From: JAJEFO01 sp022819605
Lineage (GTDB): Bacteria > Pseudomonadota > Alphaproteobacteria > Rhodobacterales > Rhodobacteraceae
DNA length: 64,000 nt
NCBI GenBank assembly: GCA_965221545.1
Contig: OZ244901.1
Span: 3,844,001 to 3,908,000, forward strand
Direction of reading: 5' to 3'
Each line of letters starts with the position of its first letter. The stretch's first letter is position 1. Below the pieces are notes generated by a model. It was not told the origin of the DNA, did no database searches, and was given only the letters and a program-made list of their open reading frames with translations. The translations under genes and the position numbers were made by a program. Below are positions 35,826-44,023 of this stretch, piece by piece.

Positions 35826-35869
35826 CGCGGTTCCCCCCAGTCGGCCCGCGCAAACCGGCGAGCACCTCG

Positions 35870-35888
35870 CGGGCAATCACATTGCCCG
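35870..35888 (-). promoter_or_regulatory. Stem-loop between glycine riboswitch and gcvT
   Basis: A perfect 8-bp stem (CGGGCAAT with ATTGCCCG) and a 3-nt loop between the second aptamer and gcvT. No T-run follows. It is a candidate element of the riboswitch expression platform, acting on translation start or transcript stability. Confidence 0.5.
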
Positions 35889-35896
35889 TCGCGTGC

Positions 35897-36056
35897 CCCC
35901 TCTGTCCTTTTGCCTGAGATCGTTATCCCTTCGGCGCCCCGTGCCCGGGGTCTCTCCAGAAGCATTTCAACGCGACGGTCCTTTGGCCTGAGAGTTTACC
36001 GGGGCGGTTGCTCCTTCGGCACCGGGTCACGCCCGGATTCTCCCGTCGCGTCTCCT
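35897..36056 (-). promoter_or_regulatory. Tandem glycine riboswitch
   Basis: On the minus strand two successive glycine aptamers are recognisable. Aptamer 1 (36056 to about 35980) has P1 arms GCGACGG/CCGTCGC, then GCCGAAGGAGCAA and AAACTCTCAGGCCAAAGGACC. Aptamer 2 (about 35970 to 35897) has CTGGAGAGACC, GCCGAAGGGATAA and TCTCAGGCAAAAGGACAG. These are the highly conserved cores of the class. The riboswitch lies about 70 bp upstream of gcvT and should switch the gcvTHP operon on with glycine. Confidence 0.93.
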
Positions 36057-36123
36057 TGAATCAACCTATAGGCTGCACTGCCCCGCTCTGGCAAGCCCCC
36101 GTTTCCCGAACTAAACTGCATGC

Positions 36124-36693
36124 ATGACGCATTCGTACGTGTTCGGTTACGGCTCGCTCGTGAACCGGCATACCCACGGCTACCGCGATGCGAGGAAGGC
36201 GCGGATTTCCGGCTGGCGGCGCGCATGGCGACATCTGGAGGGGCGGGCGGCCGCCTTGCTGACGGTCATCAAGGATCGCCAGTCCCAAATTGACGGCCTG
36301 ATTGCGCCCGTGCCGGCCGCGGAATGGGAGGCGCTCGACCTGCGCGAACAAAACTACCTGAAAGCCAAGGCTGACAACGTCGAACACATGCTGCCGCGAA
36401 ATCCTGAAATCCACATCTATCACGCACCGGACTGGATGCACCGTCCCGCCCAGTCCATGATGCCAATTGCGCTCTCGTATCTTGACGTGGTGGTGCAAGG
36501 CTATCTGGCGGAATTCGGCGAGGCGGGCGTGGCGCGATTCTTCGAGACGACCGATGGCTGGGATGCGCCGGTCCTGAACGATCGCGACGCTCCGATTTAC
36601 CGGCGCCATCGCCCGTCAAGCGCAAAGGAGCGCCGCCTGGTCTCCGATCACCTCTCGGCGCTGGGAACCAGAATAGAAATGCGCCAACCCTGA
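36124..36693 (+). CDS. GGCT-fold (gamma-glutamylcyclotransferase-like) protein
   Basis: A 189-residue protein with the GGCT-fold signature FGYGSLVNRHTHG at residues 7-19 and a LREQNYLKAKAD segment where the catalytic Glu is expected. Related proteins include ChaC-type and AIG2-type cyclotransferases and some with unknown roles. The activity is not settled. It is divergent from the riboswitch-gcvT promoter region and stands alone. Confidence 0.7.
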   Translation: MTHSYVFGYGSLVNRHTHGYRDARKARISGWRRAWRHLEGRAAALLTVIKDRQSQIDGLIAPVPAAEWEALDLREQNYLKAKADNVEHMLPRNPEIHIYHAPDWMHRPAQSMMPIALSYLDVVVQGYLAEFGEAGVARFFETTDGWDAPVLNDRDAPIYRRHRPSSAKERRLVSDHLSALGTRIEMRQP

Positions 36694-36809
36694 CAGCTTT
36701 TGACGCTGAATGCTGCCTGCCGCATATCGCATCACGGTACGGCCGACATCACGTCGCGGTCTGGCTATCATGGAATTTGTTTGTGTTGCATCGTGTCGCC
36801 CCTGCCCGG

Positions 36810-38255
36810 TCAAGCCCTCCGGACAATCCTGAGACACGCACGAAGTCCGCCTGGAGAGTCCTCAAACGAAAGAGTTCCACCGTGAAGCTTGGCGATTGCC
36901 GAGACGATTGTCAGCCCCAGCCCAAAGCCACTGATGGAAGTCACGTTGCTCCCTCTTTGAAAGGGGGCCATCAACTTCTCCAATTCCTCTGCCGAAGTGC
37001 TGGCCCCTTCGTCATCGACCGTGATGGTGGCATTGTCGGCGTCCGCATCGAGCCCGACTGTAGCCCGCCGCCCGTACTTGAGCGCGTTGTCCACAAGGTT
37101 GGTGATGGCCCGTTGCAATGCCACCGGTCGCCCCGTGATAATGATCTGACGGTCACCGCTGACGAATCCCTTTCCTTGGCGCGACATGAAAACAGAGCTC
37201 GCACCGCGCACGACAACATCTTCGCTTTGACGAAATGTCACCGGACGTTCCATGTCCTGGTAATCGGCCACGATCGCCTCGATCAGCGAGTTGAGCGACA
37301 GTTTGCGTGGCGGCTCGGCGTTCATTTCGGCATGCGTATAGGTCAGGACGCTTTCGATAATGCCGGTCATCTTGTCGATTTCGGCCTCAAGCCTTTCGCG
37401 AAGCTCGCTGTCCTCGATCAAGGCCGCCCTGAGGCGCAATCGCGTGGCCGGCGCGCCGAGGTCGTGGCTTACCCCGGACAACACGGCTGCTCTTTCTTGC
37501 AGCTGGCTGCGTTCGACCTCCAGGTAGGTGTTCAGAGCATCGACGATTTTCTGCAGCTCTCTGGGGCCGTCGGCCTCGTAGCTTTCTGGACCGCCTAATG
37601 CCCTGCGACTTCGCAGGCGTTCGGCGAAATTGGTGAACGCCGATGAAATGTTGAGCGCGGAAGTTACCAGGATCGCCAACGCTATCAGTGCAATGAGTGC
37701 GGCCAGGACTCTTCTGTCCGAGGGCGCGGCACTGCATCCCCAAATGGCTGTGCCGTTGATCTGCACCCATTGTGCTTCGTCAATCTGGGCCAGAACAAGG
37801 GGGTCGCTGCAGTAGGAGGCGAGCAGGCGCGCCAAGTCGCCAGTCGCTGCATGCGCCGTGTTCCCAGTCTGGGGCGGGAGATTGGCAAGCGGATACACAA
37901 GGTCCGCCGAAAGGACCAAAAAGTCGATCCTTTTGCTGTCCAGCGGATTCTCGCTGCCTGTCGTGATCGGCACGTTGGTTACGAAAACGGGTTTGGGTGC
38001 GCCCGACAGTTGGCGGAATTCGCCTGCATCGGCATGTCGTTGATCGCGTGTCGAAAGTGGTCGGATTGAGATGGCGTTTTCCAGGACCGGGCCGCGCAGC
38101 AGGTCTCCATGCAAGACGACGCCCGCCGAAAATGCCCGGGCTAGATGCGCACGCCAGGCGTTGACGGATTGCATCCAGATCCACATCGAAAGCAGGCCTG
38201 CGGCGAAGGCAATAAGGACCAGACCGGTTCCCAGGGTTCGCAGGCTGCTGCTCAA
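36810..38255 (-). CDS. Sensor histidine kinase (two-component system)
   Basis: Inner-membrane kinase of 481 residues. An N-terminal membrane segment (GLVLIAFAAGLLSMWIWMQS) and a second at about residue 190 (VLAALIALIALAILVTSALNI) bracket a periplasmic sensor domain of about 150 residues. A HAMP-like linker, the H-box (SGVSHDLGAPATRLRLRAAL), N-box (NLVDNALKYG) and G2 (GFGLGL) follow. The G1 box reads VDDEGAS where DxGxG is expected, so one Gly is lost. The start is TTG 38255 overlapping the regulator stop. The paired regulator is upstream and the sugar ABC operon is divergent, so a role in sugar sensing like GtrS-GltR is likely. Confidence 0.85.
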   Translation of the reverse strand: MSSSLRTLGTGLVLIAFAAGLLSMWIWMQSVNAWRAHLARAFSAGVVLHGDLLRGPVLENAISIRPLSTRDQRHADAGEFRQLSGAPKPVFVTNVPITTGSENPLDSKRIDFLVLSADLVYPLANLPPQTGNTAHAATGDLARLLASYCSDPLVLAQIDEAQWVQINGTAIWGCSAAPSDRRVLAALIALIALAILVTSALNISSAFTNFAERLRSRRALGGPESYEADGPRELQKIVDALNTYLEVERSQLQERAAVLSGVSHDLGAPATRLRLRAALIEDSELRERLEAEIDKMTGIIESVLTYTHAEMNAEPPRKLSLNSLIEAIVADYQDMERPVTFRQSEDVVVRGASSVFMSRQGKGFVSGDRQIIITGRPVALQRAITNLVDNALKYGRRATVGLDADADNATITVDDEGASTSAEELEKLMAPFQRGSNVTSISGFGLGLTIVSAIAKLHGGTLSFEDSPGGLRACLRIVRRA

Positions 38256-39004
38256 GTATCTGATTCCGTCACGTCTACGGAGAAGATATAGCCGGTGCCT
38301 CGTTCTGTTTTCAGGATTCTTGGATCCTTCGGATCGGCCTCAATCTTCGAACGCAGCCTGGCGACAAGCATGTCGATCGAACGTCCGACCTTGTCCTGGG
38401 ACTGTGCAGCATCGCCGGCAACGTCCAGCGCTTCCGCGATTTCCTCGCGCGTCAATGGAATGTGCTTATTGGCCAGCAAGGTTTGCAACAGTGCCATTTC
38501 GCGCCGGGACAGTGCAACCTGAACACCTGCCGGAGAAAGGACGACATCGCGCTTTGCGTCATAGGTCCAGCCCGAGAACCTGTACGTCTTCGTGTTCCGC
38601 CTATGGACCAGGGAAGATGACCGCCGAGCTCTGGACAGAACCGCCTTTACCCGTGCCAGCAGAAGTTTCGGATTGAACGGCTTGACGATGTAGTCGTCCG
38701 CCCCGACCTCGTAGCCGGCCATCCTTTGATTGTCGGCAGAAAGCGCCGAGACCATGATCACCGGAACGTCCTGCTCCGTGCGAAGCCTTCGGCAGATGTC
38801 CAGCCCGTTCTCGTCTCCGAGCATGACATCGAGCAGGATCAAGTCGATTCGACCGGTCCCCAGGTGCCTGGCAATCTCGAATTCATTGGCGGCAGGCAGA
38901 GCGATGGACCCGTTCTGTCTGAGAAACTGCGTCATCATGTTGCGCATTTCGGGATCGTCATCGACGACCAGTATTCTGGGAATCGTCACGCCAAGCTCTC
39001 CCAT
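38252..39004 (-). CDS. OmpR-family response regulator
   Basis: A 250-residue regulator. The receiver domain has the acidic pair in LVVDDDPEM, the phospho-accepting Asp in LILLDVMLGDENGLD, Thr/Ser in VSALSAD and Lys in YIVKPFNP. The C-terminal OmpR winged helix ends with MLVARLRSKIEADPKDPRILKTERGTGYIFS. It shares a TTGA overlap with its kinase. It is divergent from a sugar ABC operon, and four phased GTAAC half-sites lie just upstream of its own start, so it probably controls itself and the transporter. Confidence 0.9.
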   Translation of the reverse strand: MGELGVTIPRILVVDDDPEMRNMMTQFLRQNGSIALPAANEFEIARHLGTGRIDLILLDVMLGDENGLDICRRLRTEQDVPVIMVSALSADNQRMAGYEVGADDYIVKPFNPKLLLARVKAVLSRARRSSSLVHRRNTKTYRFSGWTYDAKRDVVLSPAGVQVALSRREMALLQTLLANKHIPLTREEIAEALDVAGDAAQSQDKVGRSIDMLVARLRSKIEADPKDPRILKTERGTGYIFSVDVTESDT

Positions 39005-39040
39005 GAAGTCCGGATCCGTGACTTGCCTGAGCCGGTTTAC

Positions 39041-39085
39041 GTAACATCATGCAACAGAATCGAGCGCTAGGTAACACCGTGTAAC
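39041..39085. promoter_or_regulatory. Four phased GTAAC half-sites (predicted response-regulator operator)
   Basis: GTAAC-like pentamers start at 39041, 39051 (GCAAC), 39071 and 39081: GTAAC-N5-GCAAC and GTAAC-N5-GTAAC, with exactly 10-bp periodicity and 30 bp between pairs. Tandem direct repeats one helical turn apart are the binding mode of OmpR-family dimers. The site lies between the response-regulator start (39004) and the transporter operon (39211), so it could control both. Confidence 0.7.
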
Positions 39086-39210
39086 GGACCGGTCAAAAAT
39101 CTTGCACCGTGCTCGGAAAAGAGGACTCCCACGGATTGAACGCCCGGACCCGCACCTAGAAAATCCACCTATCTGGCCGCGATCGCGGCATCCTTTAGGG
39201 AGGAAGCAAA

Positions 39211-40455
39211 ATGAAATCCCATGTTTTCGGCGCCGTTTCGGGACTTGCCCTGGTCGCATCAAGCGCGGCCTACGCAGGCCCTGAGGCCGAAGTGCTTCAC
39301 TGGTGGACGTCCGGTGGCGAAGCAAAGTCTGTAGCCGTTCTGCAGGAAGAATTCGCTGCGAATGGCGGCTCCTGGACCGACATGCCCGTTGCCGGCGGCG
39401 GCGGTGACGCAGCCATGACGGCGCTTCGAGCGCGTGTCTTGTCTGGCAATGCACCGACAGCCGTTCAGCTGAAGGGTCCGGCAATTCAGGAGTGGTACGA
39501 AGAGGGTGTGCTTGCCGACATATCTGCAGTTGCAGAGGCCGAAGGCTGGGCAGATGTCTTGCCTGCCTCCATTGCCGGCCACATGATGTGCGAAGGCACC
39601 TGGTGCGCAGCGCCGGTCAATGTGCACCGCGTGGACTGGATCTGGGCCAATGCAGACGTACTCGAGGCAAACGGCATTGCGATGCCGTCTTCGTGGGACG
39701 AGTTCAATGCCGCGGCCCAAAAACTCCAGGCTGCAGGCATCATTCCTCTGGCCCATGGCGGTCAGGCTTGGCAGGACGCCACAGTTTTTGAAGCGGTGGC
39801 GCTTGGCATCCTGGGCGCGGACGGGTTCCACAAGGCCTTCGTCGAACTCGACGAGGCCACGCTCAAGTCCGACGGGATGAAGGCGGTGTTTGACCAGATG
39901 CGCACCCTGCGCGGATTCGTTGACCCGAACTTCCCCGGACGCGACTGGAATCTCGCAACCGCGATGGTCATGAACGGCGAAGCTGCGTTTCAGATCATGG
40001 GCGATTGGGCCAAGGGCGAATTCCTGGCCGCCGGCAAGGTGCCAGGAGAAGATTTCCTTTGCGCCTCGACGCCAGGCGACGGCTTCCTGTACAATGTTGA
40101 CAGCTTCGCGATGTTCGCGGTTGACGGTTCTGACAAGATGGCTGGACAACAGCTGCTGGCCAAGCTGATCGTCGGCAAGAACTTCCAGAAGGTGTTCAAC
40201 CTCAACAAGGGGTCCATCCCGGCGCGCGTCGACGTCGCACTGGATGAGTTTGACAGCTGCGCCCACTTGTCGGCAAGCGACATGGCCGCGTCCAATGAAG
40301 GCGGCTCCCTTCTGCCAAGCTATGCCCACGGCATGGCGCTGCGCGGTGCCCAGGCAGGTGCGATCACTGATGTCGTGACTGCCCACTTCAACTCTGACAT
40401 GTCGTCTGAAGATGCCGTTCAGCAACTGGCAACGGCAGTTGCAAACAGCATGTGA
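39211..40455 (+). CDS. Sugar ABC transporter substrate-binding protein (glucose/mannose type)
   Basis: Periplasmic family-1 binding protein of 414 residues with a signal peptide (MKSHVFGAVSGLALVASSAAYA). The mature EAEVLHWWTSGGEAKSVAVLQEEFAANGGSW, the GTWCAAPVNVHRVDWIWANADVLEANGI block and LAHGGQAWQDATVFEAV match the glucose/mannose (GtsA-like) subgroup. A strong AGGGAGGAAG site precedes ATG 39211. Its operon includes two permeases and an ATPase and is divergent from a two-component system. It is followed by a strong stem-loop. Confidence 0.87.
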   Translation: MKSHVFGAVSGLALVASSAAYAGPEAEVLHWWTSGGEAKSVAVLQEEFAANGGSWTDMPVAGGGGDAAMTALRARVLSGNAPTAVQLKGPAIQEWYEEGVLADISAVAEAEGWADVLPASIAGHMMCEGTWCAAPVNVHRVDWIWANADVLEANGIAMPSSWDEFNAAAQKLQAAGIIPLAHGGQAWQDATVFEAVALGILGADGFHKAFVELDEATLKSDGMKAVFDQMRTLRGFVDPNFPGRDWNLATAMVMNGEAAFQIMGDWAKGEFLAAGKVPGEDFLCASTPGDGFLYNVDSFAMFAVDGSDKMAGQQLLAKLIVGKNFQKVFNLNKGSIPARVDVALDEFDSCAHLSASDMAASNEGGSLLPSYAHGMALRGAQAGAITDVVTAHFNSDMSSEDAVQQLATAVANSM

Positions 40456-40470
40456 TCAACTGCATGACGG

Positions 40471-40497
40471 CTCCGCCGCGGCTTTCCCGCGGCGGAG
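40471..40497 (+). terminator. Intercistronic stem-loop after the sugar-binding-protein gene
   Basis: A perfect 11-bp stem (CTCCGCCGCGG pairing with CCGCGGCGGAG) with a 5-nt loop lies 15 bp after the binding-protein stop and 23 bp before the permease start. No T-run follows. It is likely to protect or attenuate, favouring binding protein over the membrane genes. Confidence 0.8.
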
Positions 40498-40520
40498 TTC
40501 CGAACGTAGGGATCCAGTTC

Positions 40521-41396
40521 ATGACCAAGTGGCTTGAAGACCACCTGCCCAAGCTGATGCTTGCGCCGTCATTCGTGGCGGTTCTTGTGTTCGTGTACGG
40601 GTTCATTGCGTGGACGGCCTGGGTATCCCTGACCAGATCTCGTCTGCTGCCAAAATACGAGATCGAGGGGCTCATTCAGTACGAAAGGCTGTTTGCCTCG
40701 CCGCGCTGGGACACTGCGCTGAACAACCTCTATATCTTCGGGGCGCTCTTCATCGTCATTGCAATGGCCCTTGGGCTCTTGATGGCCATCCTGCTGGACC
40801 AGAACATCCGAACCGAAGGTGCGATCCGCACGATCTATCTGTACCCGATGGCGCTCTCGATGATCGTCACGGGGACGGCCTGGAAATGGATACTCAACCC
40901 TGGCCTTGGGCTGGAGGCAATGGTCAAGGGCTGGGGTTTCGAGCGCTTCTCGTTCAACTGGATCGTAGACCCGGACATGGCAATTTACACCGTCGTGATC
41001 GCGGCCCTTTGGCAGAGTTCGGGGTTCGTGATGGCGCTCTTTCTGGCCGGCCTGAGATCGGTCGACGGCGAGATCATCAAGGCCGCTCAGGTCGACGGAA
41101 TACCGACTTGGCGCATTTACACGGCAATCATCATTCCATCGATGGCGCCGATCTTCCTGTCAGCATTCATCGTGCTGGCGCACCTGGCGATCAAGAGTTT
41201 TGACCTCGTGATCGCACTGACCGGCGGCGGGCCGGGATTCGCCACGGACCTTCCCGCGACCTACATGTACGCAATGGCGTTTTCGCGCGGCGACATCGGG
41301 CAAGCAGCGAGTTCCGCCATGGTCATGATGGCCGTCGTCTTCGCCATTGTCGTTCCTTATCTCTACTCTGAACTGAGGTCCCAAAAGGATGACTGA
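40521..41396 (+). CDS. Sugar ABC transporter permease 1
   Basis: Membrane permease of 291 residues with about six membrane segments and the coupling loop IKAAQVDGIPTWRIYTAIIIPSM. I choose ATG 40521 (MTKWLEDHLPKLMLAPSF) because it gives the typical start and lies after the stem-loop; an upstream GTG at 40452 would read through the hairpin. It overlaps the next permease by 8 bp. It forms the channel with permease 2 for the glucose/mannose-type importer. Confidence 0.88.
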   Translation: MTKWLEDHLPKLMLAPSFVAVLVFVYGFIAWTAWVSLTRSRLLPKYEIEGLIQYERLFASPRWDTALNNLYIFGALFIVIAMALGLLMAILLDQNIRTEGAIRTIYLYPMALSMIVTGTAWKWILNPGLGLEAMVKGWGFERFSFNWIVDPDMAIYTVVIAALWQSSGFVMALFLAGLRSVDGEIIKAAQVDGIPTWRIYTAIIIPSMAPIFLSAFIVLAHLAIKSFDLVIALTGGGPGFATDLPATYMYAMAFSRGDIGQAASSAMVMMAVVFAIVVPYLYSELRSQKDD

Positions 41397-42282
41397 ACTT
41401 GTGACCTCGCCGGTTCGCGGGCAAAGCCACGCCGTCAGGCTTCTCCTTCGCTGGAGCCTTTACATTGCCTTGGGATTTTTCGCGTTGATATATCTCATGC
41501 CGCTCTTCGTGATGGTCACGACATCGCTGAAGAGCCTTGAGGAAATTCGCACCGGCGACCTTGTCGCCTTGCCGCGCACAGTGACCTTTGACGCCTGGTT
41601 TACTGCGTGGTCAGGCGCTTGCACGGGCATAAAGTGCGAAGGAGTGAAACCGTATTTCTGGAACTCTGTTCTGATTGCGGTTCCTGCCGTAGCGATTTCG
41701 ACGCTTGTCGGTGCGATAAACGGCTACGTTGTCGCCCAATGGCGCTTTCGCGGGGCCAACATCATTTTCGCGCTCATGCTTTTTGGCTGCTTTATCCCGT
41801 TTCAGGTGGTGCTGCTTCCGATGGCACGCGTCTTGGGCATCATGGGGATTGCCGGGACCATTCAGGGCCTGATCTTTGTCCACGTCGTCTACGGCATTGG
41901 GTTCACGACCCTGTTCTTTCGCAACTACTACGTCACGATACCAGTTGAACTCACCAAGGCCGCCAAGGTCGACGGTGCAGGGTTCTTCCGGATTTTCTGG
42001 TCGATATTCCTTCCGCTCTCGCTGCCGATCATCGTTGTGACCGTCATCTGGCAATTTACCCAGATCTGGAACGACTTCCTGTTCGGCGTGTCCTTCAGCC
42101 AGGCCGGAACCCAGCCCGTGACCGTAGCTCTCAACAACATCGTAAACTCGACTACGGGCGTAAAGGAATACAATGTTGACATGGCCGCCGCGATCATTGC
42201 GGCCTTTCCGACGCTGCTCGTCTACGTCGTCGCCGGCAAGTATTTCATACGCGGTCTGACCGCCGGATCTGTGAAAGGATAA
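41389..42282 (+). CDS. Sugar ABC transporter permease 2
   Basis: Permease of 297 residues. Six membrane segments follow a short N-terminal leader, and the coupling loop LTKAAKVDGAGFFRIFWSIFLPLS is present. The C-terminus KYFIRGLTAGSVKG is typical of the MalG-like second permease of sugar importers. The start ATG 41389 overlaps the end of permease 1. The ATPase gene begins 5 bp after its stop. Confidence 0.9.
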   Translation: MTELVTSPVRGQSHAVRLLLRWSLYIALGFFALIYLMPLFVMVTTSLKSLEEIRTGDLVALPRTVTFDAWFTAWSGACTGIKCEGVKPYFWNSVLIAVPAVAISTLVGAINGYVVAQWRFRGANIIFALMLFGCFIPFQVVLLPMARVLGIMGIAGTIQGLIFVHVVYGIGFTTLFFRNYYVTIPVELTKAAKVDGAGFFRIFWSIFLPLSLPIIVVTVIWQFTQIWNDFLFGVSFSQAGTQPVTVALNNIVNSTTGVKEYNVDMAAAIIAAFPTLLVYVVAGKYFIRGLTAGSVKG

Positions 42283-42287
42283 TTCCG

Positions 42288-43385
42288 ATGGCTCCGATCC
42301 TGGAAATCCAGAATCTCTGCAAGAACTACGGGTCATTGGAGATCCTGAAAGACATCAACGTGTCCATCGATTCCGGTGACTTCCTGGTCCTTGTCGGCCC
42401 GTCCGGCTGCGGCAAGTCCACTCTCTTGAACTGCATTGCCGGCTTGGAGCCGATCTCTGGAGGGAAGCTGAGCATCGGCGGGCAGGACATGACGAACGTC
42501 AGCCCAAAAGACCGCAACATCGCGATGGTATTCCAGTCATACGCGCTCTATCCAACGATGAGCGTTGCGAAGAACATCACCTTTGGCATGAAGGTTCGAA
42601 GGGTCGATCAGTCGACGCAAGCAGCAAAGCTGGCGCAAGTTGCGCAGCAGCTTCAGATCGAGCCATTGCTTGGACGCCGGCCTGGCCAGCTATCAGGGGG
42701 ACAACGTCAGCGTGTCGCAATGGGTCGTGCACTGGTTCGGGATCCAAAGCTGTTTCTGTTTGATGAGCCGCTTTCGAACCTCGACGCGAAGCTCCGTGTT
42801 GAGATGCGAACCGAGATCAAGGCACTGCACCAGAACCTGGGAGCATCCATGGTCTACGTGACGCACGATCAGATTGAAGCGATGACGCTGGCTACCAAGA
42901 TCGTTGTCATGAAAGGCGGCGAAATCCAGCAGATCGGGACTTCATCCGAAATCTACAATCGGCCCGCAAACCTGTTCGTGGCAGACTTCATGGGCAGCCC
43001 CGCGATGAACCTGATACCGGCCAGGACACGGTCGAACGACGATGGCACGAATATCGAAATCTTGCGCAAGGACGGGGAACCGATAGTCCTGACAGACCAG
43101 GTCAATCGCGATTTGCCGAGCGATGTCATCCTCGGTGTGCGCCCGGAGGATATCGCTGATCCAGAAATGCGCGGGGGCGGAAACGTCCAGGCGGCGGAAT
43201 GCATTATCGACATCGTGGAACCCACCGGCGCGGACACCTTTGTCGTCATGCAGTTGGGCGGCAAGAGCGTCACCGCGCGACTGCACTCGGAAACGACCGC
43301 TCAGCCCGGAAAGACCCAAAGGCTGGCCTTCGATCTTGGCAAGGTATCATACTTCGCACCTGATACTGGATTGCGCCTGAACTAG
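42288..43385 (+). CDS. Sugar ABC transporter ATP-binding protein (MalK/UgpC type)
   Basis: ATPase of 365 residues: Walker A GPSGCGKST, Q-loop AMVFQSYALYPTM, signature LSGGQRQRVAMGRA, Walker B LFLFDEPLSNLDAK and switch His in YVTHDQIEAMT. A full MalK-like C-terminal regulatory domain follows (ILGVRPEDIADPEM and so on), so it is longer than the ugpC product in this window. It ends the operon; no clear terminator is seen downstream before the metallopeptidase gene on the other strand. Confidence 0.9.
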   Translation: MAPILEIQNLCKNYGSLEILKDINVSIDSGDFLVLVGPSGCGKSTLLNCIAGLEPISGGKLSIGGQDMTNVSPKDRNIAMVFQSYALYPTMSVAKNITFGMKVRRVDQSTQAAKLAQVAQQLQIEPLLGRRPGQLSGGQRQRVAMGRALVRDPKLFLFDEPLSNLDAKLRVEMRTEIKALHQNLGASMVYVTHDQIEAMTLATKIVVMKGGEIQQIGTSSEIYNRPANLFVADFMGSPAMNLIPARTRSNDDGTNIEILRKDGEPIVLTDQVNRDLPSDVILGVRPEDIADPEMRGGGNVQAAECIIDIVEPTGADTFVVMQLGGKSVTARLHSETTAQPGKTQRLAFDLGKVSYFAPDTGLRLN

Positions 43386-43554
43386 CCCGACACGACCTGC
43401 CACGGACGCTGGTCGCACGGATGTCCGCTTGGCACCCGCTCCCTGCGGAGACCTTGAATGCACAATCTGCTCTTTCCGAATCGAAGAGTGAGAGCCCGTA
43501 CCACGCCATCGCGCGTTCCGATGGACGTCAGCAAGCAAGGACTTGATCTGCACG

Positions 43555-43959
43555 CTACGTCCACCATTCGTCAATGCGCGCGATGTCCTCGTCCGACCAT
43601 CCGAAGTGATGCGCCAGTTCGTGAACCATGACGTGCGCCACTAGATCGGAAAGCGCCACCTCGCCACGTTCAATCCACTCCTCCAGAATGGCTCGACGAA
43701 AAAGCCAGATCGCGTCCGGTTGCCCCCGCTGGTCCGACACGGACTTTTCCGTGAGCGGAACGCCGTCATAAAGACCCGTCAATTCAAACGGGTCGTCGAT
43801 TTCCAGATCGGCAAGAATGTCGTCGCCTGCAAATTCCTCGACCTGGATCACCACGGCGCGGGCATGATCTCGAAACTTCTTCGGCAAGGCCTCGACGGAT
43901 GCGACCGCCATGGCCTCGATAACCGCCGCATTCGGCGCCTCTGCCACCTGCCAGTCCAT
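43555..43959 (-). CDS. Zincin-like metallopeptidase family protein
   Basis: A 134-residue protein with the HExxH zinc-site motif VHELAHHFGWSDEDI near the C-terminus, typical of the small metallopeptidase family (DUF1025-like) found in alphaproteobacteria and actinobacteria. ATG 43959 is chosen: a GGAGG lies close upstream and the family starts near MDWQ. A longer reading from 44004 is possible. Function is unknown. It is divergent from gltX with a 64-bp gap. Confidence 0.8.
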   Translation of the reverse strand: MDWQVAEAPNAAVIEAMAVASVEALPKKFRDHARAVVIQVEEFAGDDILADLEIDDPFELTGLYDGVPLTEKSVSDQRGQPDAIWLFRRAILEEWIERGEVALSDLVAHVMVHELAHHFGWSDEDIARIDEWWT

Positions 43960-44023
43960 CACCCTCCGTATATGGACAATTCCCAGCTCATATGAAAGAG
44001 GCACTGCCGATCAGGAGATCCCG

